Source: Verrucomicrobiota bacterium
GTDB taxonomy: Bacteria; Verrucomicrobiota; Verrucomicrobiia; Opitutales; Opitutaceae
Assembly (NCBI GenBank): GCA_023386835.1
Contig: JAEWIY010000055.1
Span: 1-8,814, forward strand
Reading direction: 5' to 3'
DNA: 8,814 nucleotides
The notes under the pieces are model-generated. The model was not told the DNA's origin, did not search any database, and saw only the letters and a list, made by a program, of their open reading frames with translations. Both the position numbers and the translations under genes were made by a program. Below, in pieces: positions 5,807-8,814 of this stretch; the stretch's first letter is position 1; each line of letters opens with the position of its first letter.

Positions 5807-6550
5807 TCAGGCGCCGACGAGGGCGAACTCGGATTCCGCCGCGGCCACGACCGCTGGGCGCGGAGTGGGCAGTCCCGACAGGTCAATTATGACGTCCTGG
5901 TGGATGCCGCCGTTTTTGCCGCGCACCCGGCGAACGCTGCCTTCCGTGAAATCGATCAGCACATGGTTTGGAAACGGCGCCGCGAGATCCTGTCCCGGAT
6001 TGAGGTACAAAGTACCTTCGAATCGGTCGATCCATGACAACGGGGAGTGCACATGACCGCACAGAACGACCGAGGGCCGGTGATTGCGGACTGAATACAA
6101 CAGTTTGGCGTCGCTGCCGGCGCGGCCGTCCTTGTGCCAGCCGACGCTGGGGCCGAGAGGCGGCGCGTGGGTGATCCAGATGTCGGCGGAGCGGGTGTGC
6201 GCTCGACCGGAGGCGGCCAGGTTGAGGAAGCTCACGCCATCGAGCGCCCCGGATTGACCGTCCACCCAGCGATCGGTCCCTTTGAGCGACTGCAGCCAGC
6301 GGGCGGGCCACCAGACGTGATGCTCGGAATCCCAGACCAGGTCGTGGTTGCCACTGCAGACCGAGACAGGGCGCGGATAGTCGCGCAGCCAGTCGGTCAC
6401 CCAGCGCACCTGCCGCTCGTGCGGGGCAGGGTGACTTAGGTCCAGGAGGTCGCCGGCGATGACGAGCAGGTCGTGCGGTGGGGCGGAGTTTTCGAGCCAC
6501 TGGTACCAAGGCTTCTGAAAATGGAGGTCGGCGACGTGGAGAATGGTCAT
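5807..6550 (-). CDS. Calcineurin-like metallophosphoesterase
   Basis: A 247-residue cytoplasmic protein with the full two-metal site of this superfamily: VADLH (D8, H10), GDLLD (D34), GNHD (67-70, N68 and H69), ITHAPP (H128) and GHVH (165-168, H166 and H168). No signal peptide or membrane segment is seen. These enzymes hydrolyse phosphomonoesters or phosphodiesters; the compact form with THAPP and GHVHS resembles the small YfcE/UPF0046-like group, but the substrate cannot be told. The reading frame stays open upstream to 6634, but the ATG at 6550 begins the first beta-strand (MTILHVADLH), and the extension is arginine-rich noise. The nearest good promoter lies about 300 nt upstream, so this gene probably has a long structured leader, described separately. 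rnk follows 110 nt downstream. Confidence 0.88.
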   Translation of the reverse strand: MTILHVADLHFQKPWYQWLENSAPPHDLLVIAGDLLDLSHPAPHERQVRWVTDWLRDYPRPVSVCSGNHDLVWDSEHHVWWPARWLQSLKGTDRWVDGQSGALDGVSFLNLAASGRAHTRSADIWITHAPPLGPSVGWHKDGRAGSDAKLLYSVRNHRPSVVLCGHVHSPLSWIDRFEGTLYLNPGQDLAAPFPNHVLIDFTEGSVRRVRGKNGGIHQDVIIDLSGLPTPRPAVVAAAESEFALVGA

Positions 6551-6702
6551 AACGGAACGGGCAGGCAGACGGGGTAGGCGGACAGGGCGTGCACGAACGC
6601 GCGCACGTGAGACAACACGAGGATGGCCCCTCAAGGGGCGCGTGTGGGGAAAACTGGAGGATCAGGCGGTAGCCGCCTGAAGCGCTGGAGAGCGCGTGAT
6701 CG

Positions 6703-6767
6703 CCCGGTCACCGATCTGATCAAACCCCGTCGCCGCAGCGCACGGGCGTTTAGATCGCGTGACCGGG
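6703..6767 (-). promoter_or_regulatory. Long stem-loop in the metallophosphoesterase leader
   Basis: In the - strand RNA, CCCGGTCAC pairs with GTGACCGGG (6767-6759 with 6711-6703, 9 bp). After a small bulge GATC pairs with GATC, then AAAC with GTTT, and CCCGT with ACGGG, around a loop of about 11 nt that can itself form a 3-bp stem. About 22 pairs are interrupted only by small bulges. The stop codon of the 28-codon ORF (6750-6752) lies inside the 5' arm, so a ribosome finishing that ORF would melt the stem. This is the geometry of translation-sensing leaders. I do not recognise it as a known RNA family. Confidence 0.45.
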
Positions 6768-6836
6768 AGTGCCATGGAAGATCGACAAGGACACGCCCGG
6801 GTAGGGATACGTGAATAATGTCGAGGGGTTTCGCAT
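6750..6836 (-). CDS. Candidate 28-residue leader peptide
   Basis: ATG at 6836, TAA at 6752-6750. The peptide starts MRNPSTLF and ends HGTPGHAI; the middle contains TYPYPGVS. It has no charged cluster and only one Arg, unlike the arginine-rich shadows common in this GC-rich DNA, which mildly favours real coding. A near-consensus promoter would start transcription about 10 nt before the ATG, so it would be translated almost leaderless. The last codons and stop lie in the 5' arm of a long stem. It could be a regulatory leader ORF for the metallophosphoesterase, or chance. Confidence 0.35.
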   Translation of the reverse strand: MRNPSTLFTYPYPGVSLSIFHGTPGHAI

Positions 6837-6852
6837 GGCGGAGACGGGGACC

Positions 6853-6880
6853 ATTATGAACCGCATCGCGCGGTTGTCAA
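6853..6880 (-). promoter_or_regulatory. Near-consensus sigma-70-type promoter
   Basis: TTGACA (6880-6875, perfect -35), a 16-nt spacer, then CATAAT (6858-6853, 5 of 6 for -10). Transcription should begin near 6846 and read toward the metallophosphoesterase, giving a leader of about 296 nt. The spacer is largely an inverted repeat, AACCGC-ATCGC-GCGGTT (6859-6875), where a repressor could sit. Confidence 0.6.
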
Positions 6881-7032
6881 GTTCCTGGCCGTTTTTTCGA
6901 GCGATAGGTTGGCCTTGTCACCAAGAAAGAACTACACCCAAGCTCAAGGTCGTTGACTGGCGGTGGATTGCGTCCGGTCCGCGGCCAATTCACGCCCTTG
7001 CAGGGGCGTCCACTCCTCTCGGATTCGTGCGA

Positions 7033-7081
7033 CCAAGAAAAAGCCACGCTTCCCCGGACGGCGGGAGCGGCGTGGCCTTGG
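7033..7081 (-). terminator. Rho-independent terminator of hpf
   Basis: On the - strand GCCACGC (7076-7070) pairs with GCGTGGC (7049-7043) around an inner GC-rich stem (TCCC / GGGA), and the stem is followed directly by TTTTTCTT. It begins about 50 nt after the hpf stop. Flanking CTTGG and CCAAG can extend the pairing. This is the clearest intrinsic terminator in the window. Confidence 0.85.
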
Positions 7082-7127
7082 GAGATGCGAGGGCGCGAGA
7101 GTAAGATCTTTCGCGCCGGTATGGGCG

Positions 7128-7511
7128 TCAGGCGGCTGTGACCAAGTCGGCCTCCGCGACGTGCCGGCGGATATCGTCCGACGAGCGGCTGCGGCGGCGG
7201 GCGGTGGCGCGTTTCCGGAGCATCCGGTCAAGTTTGCTGATCAGCAGGTCAACGGCCCGATAGCCATTGTCGGTCGTCACCGAGGCGCACAGGTTTGGCC
7301 CTTCGAGCTCCACCTCGCCCTTCGCAATGAACGCCCATGACTGCCCGCGACGTTCCGCGTCGACGTCGATGCGAACGCGGATCAAACGAGGATCGTGGCG
7401 CAGCAAACGTGACACTTTCGCTGTGATGGACGCGCGGAGCGCATCGGTGAGGTTCAGGTGGATGCCGCGAAGAATCAGCTTTTCGTGCAGAACGGGTGAC
7501 GTGTTGATCAT
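7128..7511 (-). CDS. hpf: Ribosome hibernation-promoting factor, short form
   Basis: A 127-residue member of the HPF/YfiA (RaiA) family. The beta-alpha-beta-beta-beta-alpha core is visible: LILRGIHLNLTDALRASITAKVSRLLRH (strand and first helix), then RVRIDVDAE, WAFIAKGEVELEGPNLCASVTTDNGYRAVDLLISKLDRMLRKR (strands and second helix, 59-101). The basic C-terminal end (RKRATARRRSRS) fits binding to 16S rRNA in the decoding channel. It lacks the C-terminal dimerisation domain of long HPF, so it is a short form of the kind that leads to 100S particles together with RMF, or that blocks 70S ribosomes like YfiA. The ATG at 7511 matches the family start (MINTSPV); the frame is open further upstream but unlike the family. 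It has its own terminator, and a promoter candidate about 290 nt upstream. Confidence 0.88.
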   Translation of the reverse strand: MINTSPVLHEKLILRGIHLNLTDALRASITAKVSRLLRHDPRLIRVRIDVDAERRGQSWAFIAKGEVELEGPNLCASVTTDNGYRAVDLLISKLDRMLRKRATARRRSRSSDDIRRHVAEADLVTAA

Positions 7512-7663
7512 AACGATTCGGGGGATAATGCCTGTAGGCGGAGGAAACGTTCGCCAGCTGAAGGGCTGGCACGGAGCTCGCACGCTGCGACGGATGACAC
7601 CGTCGGATCCGGCAAGGTTGCTTTGGGGAACCCGGTCGCAACCGGTCTGGCCAGCGCCGCGCC

Positions 7664-7765
7664 TCAGCGCGAGGCGACCGACTGATAGCGGCCGGGACCA
7701 GCAGGACAGATCCACGGCAGCGTTCCCGATGGTTGCAGCGATTGATGTAGGAATCGTGTTCGCAT
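7664..7765 (-). CDS. Candidate 33-residue ORF in the hpf leader
   Basis: ATG at 7765, TGA at 7666-7664; the peptide starts MRTRFLHQ. It is weakly supported, as composition gives no strong coding signal. It is listed because it copies the layout upstream of the metallophosphoesterase: a start ATGCGAA close after a TTGACA promoter, and a stop codon that falls within a hairpin (7661-7675). It could be chance. Confidence 0.2.
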   Translation of the reverse strand: MRTRFLHQSLQPSGTLPWICPAGPGRYQSVASR

Positions 7766-7776
7766 CGGATGATCGA

Positions 7777-7805
7777 AAGGTAACGCGCGCCGCATGCGCT
7801 GTCAA
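7777..7805 (-). promoter_or_regulatory. Candidate hpf promoter
   Basis: TTGACA (7805-7800), a 17-nt spacer, TACCTT (7782-7777). The -35 is perfect and the -10 is poor (3 of 6). Transcription would start near 7770, leaving a leader of about 260 nt before hpf. The spacer is GC-rich and contains the self-complementary GCGCATGCG-type sequence. Confidence 0.35.
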
Positions 7806-7842
7806 GCGGAAGCCCGCCCCGGCCGGGCCGGGTGTAGTGGGG

Positions 7843-7858
7843 TAGGGACTACGCCCTA
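7843..7858. promoter_or_regulatory. TAGGG / CCCTA dyad
   Basis: TAGGG-ACTACG-CCCTA is a perfect 5-6-5 inverted repeat about 40 nt upstream of the candidate hpf -35 element and just after the 82-residue gene. It could be an activator site for hpf or part of a termination structure. No cognate regulator can be named. Confidence 0.3.
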
Positions 7859-7859
7859 G

Positions 7860-7877
7860 GGCCCGCCGGGACGGGCC
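7860..7877 (-). terminator. Hairpin after the 82-residue gene
   Basis: GGCCCG (7860-7865) and CGGGCC (7872-7877) form a 6-bp GC stem with a 6-nt loop, 4 nt after the stop codon at 7882-7884. No T-run follows on the - strand. Confidence 0.45.
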
Positions 7878-7881
7878 GAAC

Positions 7882-8130
7882 TTACTCCTCCGGCTCGGAT
7901 TCGGTCGCGAAATCGGCAAACGCCTCAGGCCAGTCCCGGGCGGCGGTGTCGAAGACCGCTGGCCAGCCTTGGCTGATCAGCTTTTCGACGACCTCGTCGT
8001 CGAGCTGCGCGAGGTATTCAACAACCACAGCGCAGCGGCCTTCAGCGTCTTTGGCGAAGTGTGACGCGGCCCATTGGTTCATCTGCCGGATCTTGTTGTT
8101 ACTGAGCGGGGGGAGAGAAGAAGGATTCAT
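7882..8130 (-). CDS. Small acidic protein of unknown function
   Basis: An 82-residue protein that I do not assign to a family. It begins with a short Pro/Ser-rich segment (NPSSLPPLSNN), then appears helical: KIRQMNQWAASHFAK, AVVVEYLAQLDDEVVEKLISQGW, and DWPEAFADFATESEPEE with a strongly acidic end. No signal peptide, membrane segment or metal motif is seen; it has one Cys. Its frame is cleanly open, its composition is balanced and not arginine-rich like chance frames here, and a TATAAC -10 element lies about 47 nt upstream, all supporting a real gene. It is a separate unit, with a hairpin after it and hpf starting 370 nt downstream. The net negative charge and small size would suit a protein-binding regulator, but that is speculation. 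Confidence 0.75.
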   Translation of the reverse strand: MNPSSLPPLSNNKIRQMNQWAASHFAKDAEGRCAVVVEYLAQLDDEVVEKLISQGWPAVFDTAARDWPEAFADFATESEPEE

Positions 8131-8148
8131 AAAGCATCTTGGAAGAGG

Positions 8149-8176
8149 AAGGTCCTCACAGGCGTGCAGGACCCTT
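8149..8176 (-). promoter_or_regulatory. Hairpin overlapping the start region of the 82-residue gene transcript
   Basis: GGTCCT (8151-8156) and AGGACC (8168-8173) form a 6-bp stem that flanking AAG/CTT can extend with a bulge. Because the -10 element ends at 8177 and transcription should begin near 8170, most but not all of the stem would be in the RNA, so a DNA operator is as likely as an RNA hairpin. Confidence 0.3.
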
Positions 8177-8205
8177 GTTATAGGCGGCGGCTTCGCCGCT
8201 TCAGC
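8177..8205 (-). promoter_or_regulatory. Candidate promoter of the 82-residue gene
   Basis: TATAAC (8182-8177) matches the -10 consensus in 5 of 6 positions. The -35 region is weak (CTGAAG, 16 nt upstream). The spacer is a perfect stem, GCGGC-GAA-GCCGC on the - strand. The distance to the ATG at 8130 is about 40 nt. Confidence 0.45.
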
Positions 8206-8229
8206 TGCGGCCGGTGCAGGCGCGGGAGA

Positions 8230-8245
8230 TCACGCCAGGGCGTGA
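8230..8245 (-). terminator. Hairpin downstream of the partial aldo/keto reductase gene
   Basis: TCACGC-CAGG-GCGTGA is a perfect 6-bp stem with a tetraloop, 72 nt past the stop at 8317. No T-run. Between them a 9-nt direct repeat, GGCGACCGG, occurs at 8261-8269 and 8276-8284; I can give it no role. Confidence 0.35.
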
Positions 8246-8316
8246 CCCAGCGCTCACACCGGCGACCGGCGGGCAGGCGACCGGACGCGAACTGGGCGCG
8301 GAAAACACGAGCTGGC

Positions 8317-8814
8317 TCACGACGGCAGTCCGACGGTGAGAGCTGGGCGCGGAGCCTCGGTTGAGTCGTGCTCGCGTGGGCCTGTTGAGGCGAAGTCATC
8401 CGGAGCGCGCACCAAGGAGGTCAGAACGGGCTCGAGCGATGCGAGTGGCTCCCGGTTGGAAGCCACGTCGTGGCGGCCTTCCGTTGTCTGCAGCAGCAGG
8501 CCGAGCCGATAGGTCCGACAAACGTTGCCGATCTCCTCGGACTCGCTGTTTCCGTGAACGCCGAACGGCTGGGTCACCTGGATCGCCTCCACGCGAGCCG
8601 AGCGGGCGAGGCTGGCGCGTACGCAAAGGTCCGCGATTCGCCACAAGGGCCAGTCTTCCGCGACGGCATAACGGATGAGGCCCGCCCGCGTGAGTAGGTC
8701 GATCGCCTCCGCCAGGTCATTCACCGCGAGGTGCGGTGTGGTCCAGCGGCAGACGAGCAAGTCGAGGTAGTCGGTGCTGAGCTGGCTGCATGCGTGTTCC
8801 ACTTGCGTACGAAG
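8317..8814 (-). CDS. Divergent aldo/keto reductase-like protein, 3' part
   Basis: The gene enters from beyond 8814; 165 residues are visible, beginning LRTQVEHACSQLS. The segment LSTDYLDLLVCRW aligns with KTDYLDLLVCDW of the reductase at 4126-5229, and GLIRYAVAEDWPLW with its GKVRHLAVSSFGAW, so both come from the same divergent branch. The catalytic His that should follow DYLDL is Arg. After strand 7 (RLGLLLQTTEG) the protein runs into a Pro/Glu/Arg-rich tail and stops at TGA 8317, without the last part of the barrel and without the C-terminal NADPH-binding segment. Either it is a degenerate barrel with another role or a decaying copy. Catalytic positions in the N-terminal half are outside the window. 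A GTG at 8802 is an internal codon, not the start. Confidence 0.7.
   Translation of the reverse strand, partial: LRTQVEHACSQLSTDYLDLLVCRWTTPHLAVNDLAEAIDLLTRAGLIRYAVAEDWPLWRIADLCVRASLARSARVEAIQVTQPFGVHGNSESEEIGNVCRTYRLGLLLQTTEGRHDVASNREPLASLEPVLTSLVRAPDDFASTGPREHDSTEAPRPALTVGLPS

Larger units (their letters stand above)
6551..7127. other. 577-nt gap between metallophosphoesterase and hpf
   Basis: No full-size gene. The right-hand part (7033-7081) is the hpf terminator. From 6853 leftward it holds a - strand promoter, a 28-codon ORF and a series of hairpins: a long imperfect stem at 6703-6767, a 5-bp stem at 6682-6695, an 8-bp stem at 6662-6680 (TCAGGCGG / CCGCCTGA, loop TAG) and a GCCCC-TCAA-GGGGC hairpin at 6627-6639 region. 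I found no tRNA and no known riboswitch that I recognise. The stretch 6881-7030 shows only a T-run at 6892-6897 and nothing I can assign. Confidence 0.6.
7512..7881. other. 370-nt gap upstream of hpf, long leader
   Basis: No full-size gene. Read on the - strand it holds a promoter candidate (7805-7777), a short ORF (7765-7664) and small hairpins: GCCTC-AGCGC-GAGGC at 7661-7675, and CGACGG / CCGTCG at 7588-7605 with a 6-nt loop. The right end holds the hairpin following the 82-residue gene and a TAGGG / CCCTA dyad. Control of hpf by growth phase would most likely act here. Confidence 0.5.

Noticed and set aside
6551..6634. N-terminal extension of the metallophosphoesterase
   Set aside because: 28 residues, nearly all Arg, Pro and Val, ahead of the first conserved beta-strand; the ATG at 6550 is the natural start.
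6641..6720. Clover-like set of small stems ending in CCTCCA on the - strand, tested as a tRNA
   Set aside because: No T-arm GTTC box, no usable anticodon arm and wrong spacing; not a tRNA.
6811..7104. 97-codon + strand frame in the gap between metallophosphoesterase and hpf
   Set aside because: It runs against the promoter and terminator found there, shows no domain and has no ribosome binding site.
7512..7919. N-terminal extension of hpf by about 136 residues
   Set aside because: The frame is open by chance in GC-rich DNA; short HPF proteins start where MINTSPV does, and the extension shows no domain.

Overview
This is a GC-rich bacterial window of ordinary, tightly packed chromosome with ten protein genes. 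The first two are on the + strand and the other eight on the - strand. The mix suggests a Gram-negative environmental bacterium, perhaps an Opitutaceae-type verrucomicrobium: a secreted Sde182-like/DUF1593 protein, Rnk, a short ribosome-hibernation factor, divergent aldo/keto reductases, and mostly weak Shine-Dalgarno sequences. That placement is inference; no rRNA or other marker gene is present. I see no phage, IS element, CRISPR array or tRNA.

Layout. Positions 163-522 (+) encode a small cupin and are followed by two strong tandem hairpins. Positions 668-2106 (+) encode a secreted DUF1593/Sde182-type protein whose last ~34 residues lie in another frame, so the gene carries a -1 frameshift near 1994-2002. 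A shared hairpin separates it from the convergent - strand block. Read right to left, that block contains: the 3' part of a divergent aldo/keto reductase (8814-8317, entering from outside the window); an 82-residue acidic protein of unknown function (8130-7882); hpf (7511-7128) with a clear Rho-independent terminator; a calcineurin-type metallophosphoesterase (6550-5807); rnk (5696-5289); a second divergent aldo/keto reductase (5229-4126); a MarR-type regulator (3987-3511); and a PLP-dependent trans-sulfuration enzyme (3424-2159).

How the genes may work together. The MarR regulator lies directly upstream of the PLP enzyme. Near-identical dyads with the core ATCG-N5-CGAT occur just before the PLP start codon and upstream of marR itself, which suggests an autoregulated two-gene sulfur amino acid module. 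rnk and the first aldo/keto reductase are close enough to be co-transcribed. Hpf and Rnk both belong to families linked to growth-state control, but the sequence shows no direct connection between them.

Most unusual points. (1) The complete aldo/keto reductase has lost all four catalytic tetrad residues, and the partial one has also lost the catalytic His and the end of its barrel, so this looks like a small family of pseudoenzymes. (2) A near-consensus promoter starts a ~296-nt leader before the metallophosphoesterase; it holds a 28-codon ORF whose stop codon lies inside a long stem, a candidate undescribed regulatory leader or small RNA. (3) hpf has a weaker but similar arrangement. (4) The rnk leader is C-rich in RNA and G-quadruplex-prone in the DNA template.
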